A stretch of 64,000 nucleotides of DNA, from assembly GCF_008831285.2 (NCBI RefSeq), contig NC_045140.1:19404370-19468369 (forward strand). Reading direction: 5' to 3'. This DNA is from Nymphaea colorata (taxonomy: Eukaryota; Streptophyta; Magnoliopsida; Nymphaeales; Nymphaeaceae). The notes below the pieces were generated by a model. That model did no database searches and had not been told where the DNA came from. It saw only the letters and a list, made by a program, of their open reading frames with translations. The translations under genes were made by a program, and so were the position numbers. Within the stretch, counting starts at the first letter, position 1; every line of letters starts with the position of its first letter. Of this stretch, positions 13,034-26,595 are shown in pieces.

Positions 13034-13908
13034 ATTTTTTTCTATGTTAGCGAAAAGTTCATCATCTCTGAAAAGAAGGATAAAGAGAGAACTTATTAAG
13101 CATCCGTTTTGGTTTTCGATAACCAATTTAAAGAAATGGCGCTGGGTATTCCATGGTGCACGTTCCTTCTCGTTTTGTGTCAGCGTGTCCTCTTTTGTTT
13201 TCGGTGTGTGTCTTACTCATAACCATTTAATATTTTTAGATTGTCGGCTCGCTTCCAGACTCATTTTCAAGGAGGTTTCGGAATGCACCTTTTATCCGGA
13301 AAAGTAAGGCAAGGAATTGCACACGAGAAAGACGATCCCTGATCTTGTGGATAATTGGGTGCACTGGAAAAACGCTTGTCACGAACAGTTTTATGTCGTA
13401 AAGTGTGAAATTTTGTGGAATGCAATGAACCCGTGTATCGTGTTGCTTAGCTGATTTTGGTCTGTGAGAAAATTGTTTGCCCATATAAGTTGATGATAAT
13501 GTGTAAGAACAGCTTCTGCGTGTTTGCCAGCAACAAGTTTTTAAATGTGTTCCCATCATCATCGCTCTTAAAAGTTATTCTAATGGCTACCTGCTCAATT
13601 TTTGTCTCATACCTTTTGACATCCCAGAGAAGAAGACCTTCGTGTCCAGTTCTGAGCAGGGCACGTCTCTCTATGAGGATTCTTTACCAAATATCTTGTA
13701 TGTTTTACCCACGAAAATGAAGTCACCTTTTAGCATTTCTCCAGAAAGTTGATTTGCATTAATTTAGTTTGTTTATCCTTCTTAAAATATACCTTAAACT
13801 ATTTCTCACCAAATGCTTATAGTTGACAGGATTATCTTTGCAGGACATTGGTGCCATTGGCTTCTTCATTGCTGACATGTTGGATTCGTAGTGAAGCTTG
13901 AGTTAAGG

Positions 13909-16516
13909 ATGGCTTCTCTTCAGATCAGTGCTTGGTCGCCATGCGCAAGGTTCAAAAGCTTGTCGGGTTGCTGTTCTTCCGCTTCAAAGTCAGTCACGCG
14001 TATGAACATGCCCCGTCAATATTTCAACTTGCAGATGAGACTGGACTATAATACATGCAGCAGCCAGAGATGCACACCCGTCTGTGTGTTTGGCCGTGGA
14101 GGAAAACCAGGGAAAGGAAATGAGGTACTTTTCTTTATTTATATCCTTAGGCTTTCCTTTGGATATGAGAACTAACATATCACCATTGGATTCTCTAATA
14201 TAACAACCTGGGTGCTGAGACATTGCACACCTAAACTAGCTTAGGTCTTAAGTACACTCTGCTCTAATGCTTTTGTAGAACATCAACATCATTGAATGAT
14301 GGAATAGAAATACAATATGAATCTAGAATTGTTTACATCAGCTATTATGTCTTAAAAAACATGAAACTGGAGTTGGTTTTGGGAGCAGAATGGTTGCAAG
14401 CTTATTGTGGAGGTATCTTTTCCATAATCTGTTACTTCTGTTCTGCTCCTCCTTGAAAAACCTTTTTTGTCAGGAAAAAGTTGGAATAGAGGTCATATGC
14501 TGTCTCGTTTGTAGGTTTTTGTGGTAAATTTGTCCTTTTTCTCTTGGAATCTGATTTCATGCTATCATGGATGTCATAATGTTTATGGTTCACACATAGC
14601 ATGCTATATGTGTTACTGCCTACTGGAAGCTTAAATGGTTCAAGTCTAGTTCAGTTGTTGGTTTTAGAATAATTTCTAGAGACAGTTCTCGAGGCTATTA
14701 GGTGGACCTATAGACTATTTGCAACTTTTCCTAATGAGATGGGCCTTGATCAGTCGCAGGTCAAAGTTTACATCTTCCTTTTATCTTGATAAGTAATCAT
14801 ATCTGAATTTTAATCGGTTTTCCAGGGTTCTTCATGGAATCCACTTGAAAATATCATGGATAGGTTCAAGAAGGAATTGACAGTTCAGGATGTCTTAAAG
14901 GAGCAGAAGAGGACCAAACAGATGGAATTTGATGATGGAGATGATGATGGTGGTGATGGAAAAGGAACAGGTGGAGGGGGTGATGGAAGTGGGTCAGAGG
15001 AAGAAAGTTTTGCAGGGGCCTTAGATGAATTACTCCAAGTGATTCTTGCAGCTATTGGATTTTCTTTCTTGGTAAGGTTCAGCTTCACTTACCTCATTAT
15101 GAATTTTTCAATATCTATTACTACTATTGGTTTAGGTTTTGTTTCTAGTATCTTTAAGGGAGTTGTTTTCTTTTTTATATGAGATAGAATCTACTGAAAC
15201 TCTATTTTGCCTATATAAAAGACAAAAATTGCATTTAATCATAGTTGACAGAGTCTAAAATTGAGCAAAAATGGCACAAAATGCACTGACCTCATATGAC
15301 AGTGTGACACAGCTTTTCCCTTATCGATGTGCCCTATCCTGAAGTGTTGTCACATTTGGCTGCTTTAAATGCATGTCTATGTGACACACGTTGATGCAGT
15401 ATGCATTTGCCGAATGAATCTAGGGTGGCACAGCATGGAACTACTTCTGAGGCGGTAAATCAGGATGAAAACTCTTTCAATTTCCTCTAAATGTAAAGGT
15501 GCTAGACACATTTAAAGCATCGACCCGAGGACAGCCCTGGTCATTTATGAAGCCCAGTTGAAATTAAGTTTTTTTAGGCAGGGATTCTGAATCTTTCAGT
15601 AGCATTTCTTCCAACTGTTCCCTGGAATGACCCTTACCTTGGAAATTTTATATGCTGACATTTCACAAAACTGCTCGCAATCTGATCTTTTTTGTATTTA
15701 TAGGCTGTTTTTGGTTTCTGCTTCTTTCTTCCATGTATCTGTACACCGGTGTCTATGATATTAGCCTGTTGGTTTAACTTGTGCTTTTTCATCCTCTATG
15801 CGGAGAAATATGAGCTACACATCAGAAAACCAATCTTATAATCCAACTTCCTTTTCAAGTTCATCTCTAATATGATGTCTCTCCTCTTTTCTCTGTTCCC
15901 TCGCTAGTGTGACTATGCAGTGTCATTGAATTTCTGACAAGGACTACCACCAAGGGGATGACTGGGAGAGCTGCAGGGTCAAAAACTTGTCCTCTTCTTT
16001 CATGGAACTCTTGGTAACTGGCACTCTGTGATTCAGCTCAGGCTGTTAATTACTGAATCATGAGATGCTATGCGCTTGTCTGCCAACATTAACAAACCTG
16101 TTTTTCCCTGTTGACGACCTACTAAATGGTTCCTTCTGTCTAGGAAAAGGAAACGAACTCCTAGTAGTTATAGGTCAGATCATTGCATTACATAAAAAAT
16201 GGCACTCTTCCAGCTCAGCCATGCACTAAGCAGTGTTGTTTACTGATTTGTGCTTCTGTTTTTGCAGTATTACTACATCATAAATGGGGAGGAGTTCAGC
16301 AGGCTTGTAAGAGATTACATTCGGTATCTTTTTGGGGGAAGAAAGAGTGTCCGGCTGACACGTGCCTTGGATAGGTGGGAGACATTTCTTGAGAAACTCA
16401 ATAGTGATACCAGAGTAAGGCCTGATTGGCTCGAACGGGAAATTCTGTCAACACCAACTTGGTGGTATGATCCCGAATGGCAGCAGCCGACATTTCGACG
16501 TAGAGCATCCTTTTAG
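13909..16516 (+). CDS. Plastid-targeted single-span membrane protein, function unknown
   Basis: Three exons, 13909-14124, 14826-15071 and 16268-16516, join in phase 0 to give 236 residues and a TAG stop. The first 60 or so residues (MASLQISAWSPCARFKSL...) are rich in Ser, Arg and Cys with few acidic residues, typical of a chloroplast transit peptide. Residues 73-105 form a charged stretch (MDRFKKELTVQDVLKEQ). Residues 107-132 are a low-complexity Asp/Gly/Ser/Glu segment. Residues about 140-160 (LLQVILAAIGFSFLYYYII) look like one membrane helix. The tail is rich in Trp, Arg and Glu (RWETFLEKL, RPDWLEREIL, TPTWWYDPEW). I recognise this as a conserved plant protein type but cannot name a function. 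The start at 13909 is the first ATG after the splice and opens a classical transit peptide. An in-frame GTG at 13891 is not a likely start. Confidence 0.82.
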
Positions 16517-18688
16517 CAACTTCTAGAAGTATACATCGAATTTTGCTCTCTAGGCCGGAAATATAAATGGGCTTCAATGGTCAAGTTAGCTTTTGTGCTA
16601 TGTTTTGTTTCTCATTGTGGATCTTGTCTTCTTTCCATGTTTCTTTTATAAAGCATCGCATTTCCAGAAAAACCTCAGGACACCCTCTTTGATTGTAATT
16701 GGTTAGAATCTTGTATAGATGCTGCACAGATCACTAAGCGCAGATTTCAAGCATCATAAATTCGGAGAAAAAATTGGATAGCGTGTGGCCATATAGCAAG
16801 GAAATATGGACTTGGTGCAAATATGTTTGAAGGTGGTCTTGTTTAAGATGTATGGTTAATTTGTCTTTGATTACAGATTCAAGAAATGTGCGTAGTTGGT
16901 GGAAAGCTAAGACCTACCGGCTTTAGGGGACCTTGGCCGGTTGGCCCTGTGCTCATCACGGTGCTACGTCCTGCGTTAGTTGTCAAATCAGTCTTATGTA
17001 ATACGCTGCTGCTTTGGTCCGTACAGCAGTCTCTGCTGGCCCTTTTTGATGGGCAACTTCCTTAGGAAGCGTAGCTCTTTCTTCTCCGATACTGGTCGAT
17101 GTTTGGCACTTACCTCTACTTCACGTTTTGTAGTAGAGACTTAATCCTCTGCAACTCGAAAACTGTCATGATCTTCGCGAAGTCTAAACCAGAATCGGCA
17201 TAGATACAGTTTCCACCTCAAAGTGAACTTGGTGTTTTTGGCGAAGTTTCTGAATGGCAGGGAAATAATGACAATGTCATACTTTTAAAAGTTTTAGTTA
17301 ATTTAGAAATACATTGTAATTTGTTGATGCACCTGTCTGCTAAAATATTACTAACTAGGAAAATGGTAAAAGCTTTGGTAGTAATGAAGGTGCAAAATTA
17401 CAAGGATACCATGTTTTTGCCTTTCAGTTTTATCAGGGCGCAGACATCGTCAGGAGCACATGCTTGGGCCCTTTACTTGGGATTTACTTCTTAGGAACCA
17501 AAGTTTTTAGTGGTCTAAGCTGTGAGAGAGAGAGCTGACGACATAACTAGACGCCATATATCCTGAAAGTTTCAAATTGAACGGTGGTCTCCAACTGGTC
17601 TATCTTCAGCATCAAATACATAGATACCACATTCAGCGTAAATTTACCATGTCATACTTTTCAACTTGGTCTGCAACATTTGATTGCTGAACTGAAGCCA
17701 AAAAGTGGATCTAAATCCCAGTGCCACTGGTACATTGAACTTTCACCATGTCTAGATTCAAAGCTGAAAAAATCCTAATAATAATCTACAAGAAGTCTAC
17801 CGTAAATAGTAGTGAAGCCCATCATGGTCCAGTTTGATTCACATACAGAGCAGCACCGTTTAAAGCTGTGATTATTCAACCCGTTCGTCCCGCCAATGAA
17901 GGACAATAGGAGAAGGGACCTGAATCAAGCTGGAGATAACTAAATGAAGATTAAATTGGATTTACTTGAGACACAAAATTGAAAGGTGATTGGCAAGGCC
18001 AAACTCCATGATCTTAGCTGCATATCGCAGTCCTATGTAAATTAATACCTGCTTTAGTTAGTTTTTACTTGTGCTGGGTCTAGGGTCCAGGCCCAGGCTT
18101 AACGAAAGAACAGGAATTAAAGCAGAATCAAATTAGTTAATTTACCGATCTTATTGAAATTATGATATTTTCCAAGTTTGTGATCACGTCCGAATTAGAA
18201 TATGTGAGTTTCTGCATAGTTGATTCCTTTGCAACACCACGCCCTCTCGAAATGCCAAGAATCATAACATGTGTGTGAGAGAGAGAGAGTACAGTCGATT
18301 TGCATTTTGAGTGTTCCCGTTTTCTACCCTGCATTCAGTACGCCAAAGTTATCAGGAAAATTTGACGACTAAAAGTTTCTTCCTAAATGTTATCTGCTGA
18401 TTCAAGAATTTCTGCCCGTGCTGATTGATTCGGTTAAGGAGAGTGTCCACTGCTTAAACTTGGTTCTGGAATGATGGATGTATTTAGCAATTACTGACGT
18501 AGCTGAATCTTAGAATAGCTAAACCCAAATGTCTCAGCATGATGCCTATCGAAAGCTTGGCCTAGACCTGCATCAAGACAAGAAAGAGAAGGGGAAATAA
18601 CGCAGTAAAGATTTGAAAACTTGAAAAGGTTTATGTTTTCTATTAATGGAAACCCTGAGCAAAATTTTGCAAGAGTTCTAAGTGTGGT
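16517..18688. other. Intergenic between convergent genes
   Basis: Tail-to-tail spacer between the plastid-protein gene (+) and the trigger-factor-like gene (-). It must hold both 3' UTRs. Short GA runs occur near 17525 and 18276. No further gene was recognised. Confidence 0.7.
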
Positions 18689-20158
18689 TTACATATTCTC
18701 CTTAATTGTAAGGGAGACACTGAACTCCAATGCATTTCCAGGTACAAATTGTGCCTCAAGCTCTTCAAAGGTCTCATCAACTCTTAAATCCTTTTCAACA
18801 TTCAATCCTTCCTGAAAATAAAAGAATGAAAAAGAAAAAATTTACGCTATGAATATATCTAGTATATACAGCATTAACTGATGACAAATTACTTCTGGGA
18901 AGGTGCAAACCGTAAATCTGGTCAGGTAAAACACTAATTTTCATAAAAAAAAAAAAGAAATTTTGACTGAACTGCAAATTGAAAATACAGGACTAGAGAT
19001 ATCACATTGTCACTTTGCAATGGGAAAAGACAAACCAAGTTGCACATGAAGATGCTGACCAGCTCCAACCATCGTGTAGTCAAGAATGAACAGGTAAATA
19101 GTTTATTTTGAAATCTTGGAATGTGCTGAAAGTATCAAAGCAAAAGGACAGCTCGAGTTCCAGAGTGTAGAAATAATGAGTAATTTGATAATTTCCAAAT
19201 GGAAAAGGATGAAATTACAGGAAAATAAACATTTAACCTTGATGGTCATGATGCAACTTCAGCAGAAAAGAAAGGAAAATGAGTTCCATATGTTCATCTG
19301 GTGTCTGAGCATGTTCCACCATTAGGGACAATCTTTGTCTATTCACTCTGTAGTACTCATGAGAGGTAATGCTTGGAGTTTTATGGAGTTACTGGGAAAG
19401 GTAAGAACATGTGAATTATATTTGGTAACCTCCTGCACATCATTTTGAGAAAGTTTTAACTCTACTTGGATAATATGCTAAGACTTGTCAGGATAGTATC
19501 AAACAAAGCAAGAACCTTGGTGAGAAAATATAGAAATATCGCCAACAAACTTTTTGTATGTAAATGAAATAGGCAAAAGGTAAGATGTTCGACCTTTTTC
19601 TCAAAAGGAAAAAAGATCACCTGATCAGTTTCCTTGCCATGTACTAAATATGGACAATCCCAACTGACTGAAGCAATGTTGTGAAAGAAAAAAAGGATCC
19701 TATAGTGTATCGGAAAACTAAAAAATACAACATATTGGCCCATGTTGGCCATGACTAAAATAATGTCATATTTTTACTCTTTTCATTAGTATTTTACTCA
19801 TATCAGAACATTGGTCTGTACTATGCAAGAGGCAGAATCAGGCCCCACATCATTATGTTTTAATGGTGTAACACATTGCATATAGGCTGATAGGGGCCGT
19901 CATGCACTGGATTTGGCAACATTACTGAAGAAAAGAGAATTCATGCTTTATAAGAAAAGGCAGACAACAGAATCAAATCCTTTACCTTCTCCACACATTC
20001 AGCTACAGCTGAACCAATGATTTCCCGTATGACATGACTGTTTACTTTTGATGGCCCAAGAATATGCAGAAGTATGTCTTTGGGAATCTGCAAAAGCATG
20101 TGCAAAAAATGCATAATAGTTGCAAGTTTATAGTTACACACACAGAGAGAGAGTCTGC

Positions 20159-20203
<45 letters not shown>

Positions 20204-23200
20204 AATTTCAGAAGTTAATCAGTAGACCTTTACAAGGAAGAGAATGCAAAATTAATTGTGATTGTGGAACATAACTGTTCCTCTGGGAAACAGTCAACAA
20301 CGTCATGACTGACAGACACATATTAGTTGCTTCCTTAAAGCTAGCGCATTGCATATAATTCCTTTTAAATAATTCATAATTACTACAAAAATAAGATAAA
20401 TACTTACATCGGGAGTTTTTCCTGAATAATCCGCATTCCCAAGAACATGAAAACAAGTGAAGGTTGAGACATCAGATTTCTATGTCAAAAGGAAAAATTT
20501 TGATCAAGCACAATATATCCAGCAGAAATTAATTGAAAAATGCACACAGCGATCTATATAGAACTTGGCATAAGCAACAAAACAAGCTAAAGCAGAAATA
20601 GGCCAGTCAACGAGCATGCTGAGGAATGAAGCATTTCTTCTACCCAAAGATTCATCAACATATGTACTACATAAAATCATGATGATAAAAATACAGACAC
20701 GGTAAATTAGACCTTTTCCAGGAGGATCATGGCATATCACTCTTATTGTTTCCCAACTTGCAATAGGTTAATGTTGGACAAGAAGCGTCTCAATTGGTTG
20801 AGATAGTTCAGTCTACAACAAGTGCATTCTGCCAATCCAAGGACAGCCTGGGTGACATCCCAAATGAAGAAATTTTCGGCTTCAAAGACCATTTTAGGAA
20901 AATAAAATACTGTTTGCACATTACTTTTAAATGAGGGATTCTGATGCTGTTTTAGAAAAGCAAAATATTTTCAAGAAATGGCAGAACCATTTTCAAAATA
21001 AACTTTTCTGGAAAAAGTTGATATATGACGAGATGTCTTCTCTTGTGCAGCGCACCCATGCTCCCTCCCTCATGACGTGGTCTGCTAAAGAAATGATGTA
21101 GTCCTTCATTTTCCAAACGATCTTCTTCATTAGACTCACAAGCATCTTGAGCTTCAAAGGAAGAGATGTTCCTTCCATTTCAGATGCATGACCAGAAACT
21201 TCTGCAGGAAGAAATGATGCAGAAGTTCCTTCATTTTTCAAATGATCTTCTTCATTAGACTCATAAGCATCTTGAGCTTCAAAGGAAGAGATGTTCCATC
21301 CATTTCAGATGCATGATCAGAATCACCTGCAGGTTAAAAGCCAAACTTTTTTTTTCTTTTTCTGATGGTTTAATTGCAGATGAGGACACTTCATTAGCTT
21401 AAAGCCTTAAACTTCAAAATTAGTGCCCATGAAAAACCTCGTCAGTAAAAGCCCAAAAAATGATGCACAAATACAATCCAACAGTTTTAGTGAATATATA
21501 TATATACAAGTTATATATATATATATATATAAAGGAAGCATGGATCAATGCCAATAGGGCGTCATCCCCAGACAAGTGCATGCTCAATAGGGGCCGCCCG
21601 ATTTCGTTCAATCGGATGGCCCCTATTCTTAAATAATTAAGAAAAACATAGAAGTTGCGAGGGAGGTGATCTTTCGTACTGCCCCCACGCGTTGAGGAGG
21701 GAGCCTATCGCCTCCCCCTGTTGGGCTTTAGTGACAACCCGACGAGGCTGGCCGACCACTAGGCACCATTGGCGAGCCCATTGAGGCATTGCTAGTGCCC
21801 AACAGAGAGGCGGTCTCCCCTTGCAATTTTTTTTTTTCAAGGGAAGGCCGTCAGCCCCCTGCTATCAAGGACGGCATAGTGGGATGTCATCGGTGGCTTA
21901 GGATCCTTGGATTTCTCCATCCATGTTACTCTGGCCTCTCACAAAAATGCTTCGGGAGGTGTGTTTAATCATGCCTGCCTGATGTATTGCACTGGGTGGC
22001 TATGATTGGATGAGGGCTGGATGGCCGAAGGATTTCACCTCCTCTATACACACACACATACATATATATACACTAACTCACATGTGTAGGAACGAGTATG
22101 GACAGCATGGGTTCAGATGTGGCGACTTTAGAAAATGTGGTTATAGGAGAACAAGAAGGTACTTATATATATGGGCCAACCTTTTTTATCAGCATGAAAC
22201 AAGTATTCGGCTGGAAGAGACATAGGAGTTAAACAGATATAGGCTATTTCTTTAACATGTTAGCAGCAATTTGCAAGTTTCTAAAATTTGAGCCTTTTTT
22301 GTAATATAAGCAAAATCTGAGTAGAGCTATGAAAATTTACAAAGGGTCGAAACCTTTCCACACCCTAATCTGTCTCTCTCACTTAGAATCAACCAATTGA
22401 GGGCATTATGCTTGGTCTCCATGAACACAAAGAAGGAAGGTGGTAGTGACACGAACAAGAGCATGAGGCTGAAATCCATTTCTGGGTCAATAGAGTATGA
22501 TTTTGAAGAGATAGGTGTGAATTTTGGTTGCCTAGCATCAAGAACTTGAGAGTTTGTCCCTCATTTTGTCTGGTCTCTCACTTGCTGGGCAGCACTTTTA
22601 TTTAACTTTTTCTGACCCAGACAAAATGAAAACACTTGAACATAGGTGGGTATGTTTTCGGACCCAGACCTGATCCAAGATGATACCCAATTGAACAGGC
22701 ATACCCACGTCTTAAAAACACTGTACTAACATCGGTATATTAGGCAACTCCACACTCATGTCAGCATGTCTGTGCGTCTGTGTAGATACAAAATTTTATG
22801 GCTTTCATGAGATATATGTGCCCACATTTGTTGAAGTCACCGTGCCATACCTTCCATATCCACACCAATGTGACTCTATTTAATAGCAATAGTGATTTTG
22901 GGGATGATAGTGACACGTGGATAACGGTGATAGAAAAACATGGTTGTTTGATGATGGTTATGAATAGCATTGTCATCATCCAACGTACTAGAGTCAAAAC
23001 AAAAAAGCAGAATTTGCAATGTTTGTTTTTATTATTAGAAAAACAACTTAAATGCCTAAACAGTGCCTTGAGAAATTAGTTCTTAACATGGATTCAAGCA
23101 AAGTAGGATTTCTTTGAACTTCTTTTATGAGTCATCCAAATGGTGACTTTAGATTACCAGGGAACATGAACACAAAATGCTTAAAAGATAACCAGCATTC

Positions 23201-26200
23201 AACTACTAGTCTACTAATTTTACATAAACAAGTTATGCTTGAGTATATTCACATAAAGCTTTACCTCCTTTTACCCTTCGAAAGCCTGGAATGGGTTGTG
23301 CAGCATCAACAAGCTGGGAGAAAACCTTGTCAAAATATTGTTGCGTTTTTTCACCAGATACACATATCTTCATCTACAGCATGTTAACAATGCCCATTTC
23401 CATCAAGAAACTATGGAATCACTTAAACAAATATGTGGGATGAAAACTTGACAAATCAACTGGATAGTTTATGACATACAAAGATCATTGGTCAAAATAA
23501 CATGGCATCGCTGATCTTTTACCTTAATTACATCTGGTTCATCTGTATCAGCATTTGCTGTCAATTCCTCAGGTGAAACTGTAAATACAACAGAACATTA
23601 TTTTGACCAGAAACTCAAGACAGAGGAATCCTTGGGAAGCATCTATAGAAAAGGGGAAAAGAATTAAAATTTTAAAACTAACATCAAGTTGCAGACCTGG
23701 TGTCATAGAGGAAAATTTGACCAAAACTTTTCTGCCAAAGTGGTGTCTTGAAAATGAAGCCCTAAACCAAAGCTCAACTCAATCCGGTTGTCAAAATAAG
23801 ATTACATTTAATGAATGAACATGCAATCCATGGTAAAGCAAATGCGAAACAGAAGGCACACACGCACACACAGAGGAAGAGATTCAATTTCAATCTACCC
23901 ACAGTAGAGAGGGAGAGGAGCTGATGAACATCAACGGAGCCCTCTCATGAACAAGGCAACAAGCAACATACATAAGGGTCCAGGTGACTTCTAAACAGAA
24001 CAATGGTATCAGGGTCGGAAATGATGGGCGGATATAACTAAATGTTTGGAGAGGAAAAAGACCTAGAGGTAACATCTATAGAGTTAAGAGGGCATGTGCA
24101 GGCTCTATTTTCCAGAGGAAGAGTTATCTGGATATTTGCAAGCACAATAAGTGGACAGTGCTGGCAGACATTCAGGATAAAATGACTTCAGAAGAATAGA
24201 CTATAGATTCATCTTCCTAAGTATCAAACATATATGAAGTGCATTTGTAAAAGTTAGTTCCTTTGCCAGAAGGAAGGGATTATTCTCATTCGTTTCCAGA
24301 CCTACAAAATATGGATACAATACTAAAGAAAGGTGCATGGAAACTCGCTGGCCAGAATGTGATCATAAACAAGTAAAAACCTGATAAGGACTGGAGGTCA
24401 CGGGTTATGAGAAAAGTTCCAGTTTGCACTATAATCATAGATCTTTGATCTAACCATCTCCTGGCAGGTATTGCAAGGCATTAGGTGGGAAGCTTGTTTA
24501 TATTATACCTTTTACAAGAACGACTCTTCACCGACCATGCTAAGTCAGTAATTAAGTGGCTAATGAGCTCAGCCTACAACTGTTAATTCATGTTGTTTTA
24601 AAGAATCAAAGACATTTTCATTCACCTGTTGTCTGTGAAAACATTCTTGCATTTTGTTCGTGAAGACAGTATATCATAGTCACAGTGTACATATTAATCA
24701 AATCAAGGCTAAATGAACCCTTTATTTCAAAATAATAACAAAAACAAAAGTTAATGCTAACAGATAACAGTAGGTGAAAACAAAAAAAACATGAAGAAAA
24801 AAGGAGATTCAATTAGGTCCCCTGCATAATGATAATAAGTCAGTGATGCTTGCAGATAATACTAAGATGGAGGGGAAGGTTGGCCGTGTTTAGAACTTTG
24901 CCTTAGGAACAATAGTGTGGCTGCCATGAAATCAGTGGAAATCAAGTCAATGTATCATGGCGTTCCAGCAAGCAGCATCTTTCCAGAAACTCCCAGTTGA
25001 TCAAAACACCCAGTTAATACAAATTCAATGTCAAATGACTACTGTACCCTAGAAACACAATATCAAACTTTGTGACTTTGTCCACCGCACATGTCAAAAT
25101 TTTTGTCTCAAACAGAAAAATCATATCAATTTTGTTCTTTGCAATGTACTTGGAAAGACATTTCTACACCCATTGACTAAGCCTAATGTTCCATGAATCT
25201 GTTTTGATTTACAACATGAACCATGAGCAATTGAGTTTGAACTTTGAATCCCTCTCCCATGGGTCACATCACCAATGAAATGTTCATTTTAGCAAATCCA
25301 CCAAAGGTAGCTGTTTAATTTCCCTTCCCTCCATAAGATGCCTGTCCATCTCAAGAGGAAGACTCTTCAACTAATCACCCCCAACCAGAATTGTATTCTA
25401 ATGCCAATACGAGTTTACGAACTGGGCAACTAAGTTAAGATGCTCATTGTGGAGTCTGCTACTGCCTACAAACATCTTTGCATGAGACAGAGCAAGGTCC
25501 GCTTCTCTTGTATTGTTCTGTCCAACGTAACAAACTTCTTGCATTGTACCTTTCTTAACGTATCTGATGTACAACGGTTAGGCAAGAAATTGAACACACA
25601 AAAGCCACGAAAAACTAAACAACGGAAGCAGACAATAGTTCAAACAGCATCAGTCTCCAACAAGAGACATCAAGAGCTAGTCCGTACTGTGTCTTAGCGG
25701 AATAGAAAGAGTTGATGCCTTTAATACCAGCAACCACATGTACATTGCGACCGATTCTCCTCCAAGCTGCAATCTGTAGAAACAGAAACCTAAACATCAC
25801 ATACTAGAATTTGACTACAATAATTTTATAAAAATACAAATGTAACACCACATTTTTCTCAAAGAAGCAAAGTTGGCTTCAACCAAACACGCCGATAGCA
25901 TGCTTCAGAACTTGGATCTGGAGAGACTTTAAAGCAAATATTAAGCAAAATAGATCATGACGACACCAACCAAACATATGAAAATGCTTCCAATCACAAT
26001 CCACATACTGCGAATACGGACCTCAAGAGGCAGGGGAAAAAGATGCTTACTGAAAAGAACATTGAATTTCAGACCTTAAATCAGTAGCTCCATCCATCAC
26101 AATAGACCCAACACCAAGAAAGCGAACAAGACCACGAAAAGAAAAATAAAAAATAAACCACGTCCTTCCAACGGTTAGTTTACCACACAGTTTAGCAATG

Positions 26201-26543
26201 AAGTCACATCCTTCCAGAAATTCAGAAATATTCATACGCTAATTGCTGGAAATGAAAAGCACAAAAGAGAAACTACATAGGCGAAAATATTCAAGCAAAC
26301 AAAGAAAATGGCTGTTTCTCTAAAACGCCTCATTGAACAAGTGGAGCGAAAACAAATACCCAGATTATTGAGTTCTTGATTAATCAAATATACTGAAAAC
26401 CAGGACAACACAAGAAGGAAAAACTCAAGGAGAAACGTGTTTCAAATCTTATCTCAAAATTTAACTGCTAAAACCACAAAAATTGGAACCTCATCCACCT
26501 TGGGAGTCACAGTAGGTTGGAACTTGAACATGGTCGTTGCCAT
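18689..26543 (-). CDS. Trigger-factor-like protein, short plant form (copy 1)
   Basis: Exons in transcript order: 26499-26543, 25688-25773, 24626-24708 (weak), 23523-23578, 23265-23373, 20408-20421 (microexon), 19986-20087 and 18689-18811, giving about 205 residues. The core is the ribosome-binding N-domain of bacterial trigger factor: residues 91-127 run from MKICVSGEKTQ to the signature IPGFRRVKGG, followed by KTPDIPKDILLHILG and a C-terminal EELEAQF..ALEFSVSL strand. The chaperone arm and PPIase domain of full trigger factor are absent, matching the short plant family I recall as Arabidopsis At2g30695. The N terminus (MATTMFKFQPTV...) looks like an organelle-targeting sequence. Exon 3 has no AG at the place expected from copy 2; an AG 54 bases further upstream keeps the frame but adds about 14 unusual residues. 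The gene pairs head to head with copy 2. Confidence 0.82.
20140..20201. repeat. Compound (GT)n-(GA)n microsatellite
   Basis: Short AC and GA runs, then a GT run, then about 14 GA units, in the intron upstream of exon 7 of trigger-factor-like copy 1. Confidence 0.9.
20408..20421 (-). other. 14-nt microexon, trigger-factor-like copy 1
   Basis: Read on the minus strand, ATTCAG precedes the exon and GTAAGT follows it. Its 14 bases complete a Gly codon and add Lys-Thr-Pro-Asp, joining GFRRVKGG to IPKDILL as in the trigger-factor family. The same size, phase and position recur in copy 2 at 32723-32736, which makes the call firm despite the tiny size. Confidence 0.9.
21088..21333. repeat. Two-copy tandem repeat, about 120-125 bp units
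   Basis: Units at 21088-21208 and 21209-21333 share long identical stretches, for example AAGCATCTTGAGCTTCAAAG, and differ at scattered bases. The offset between matching words is 125, not a multiple of three. Both units can be read as acidic peptide on the minus strand, but in different frames, and lie inside the 2.8-kb intron 6 (20422-23264) of trigger-factor-like copy 1. Confidence 0.85.
21485..21533. repeat. (AT)n tract with palindromic arms
   Basis: Two runs of TA repeats separated by ACAAGTT, able to fold back on themselves. Intronic. Confidence 0.8.
21540..22040. mobile_element. GC-rich insertion-like segment with a 19-bp stem-loop
   Basis: This piece of intron 6 is clearly richer in GC than the DNA around it. 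It contains an inverted repeat, 21585-21603 against 21610-21628, pairing at about 16 of 19 positions around a 6-base loop; the arms read CAATAGGGGCC.. and ..GGCCCCTATTC. No reading frame resembling a transposase was recognised. A transposon relic is the simplest reading, but the ends are not defined. Confidence 0.4.
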
Positions 26544-26595
26544 CGATGCCGTCCCAGTTCTTTTTGGCGCCTCCTCTCTTATTTAAGACGACGTA
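25558..26595 (-). repeat. Left arm of an inverted duplication (5' end of trigger-factor-like copy 1)
   Basis: Read in reverse complement, this arm matches 28139-29212 from the 5' UTR through exon 1, intron 1 and exon 2 into intron 2. Exon 1 matches at about 40 of 45 bases and the first 63 bases of intron 1 at about 53. Coding exons further in are much less alike. Arm edges are by eye. Confidence 0.82.

Noticed and set aside
12709-13126. Open frames of 108-127 residues on both strands
   Set aside because: They run through the TC/TTC microsatellite and are repeat artefacts in a leader intron.
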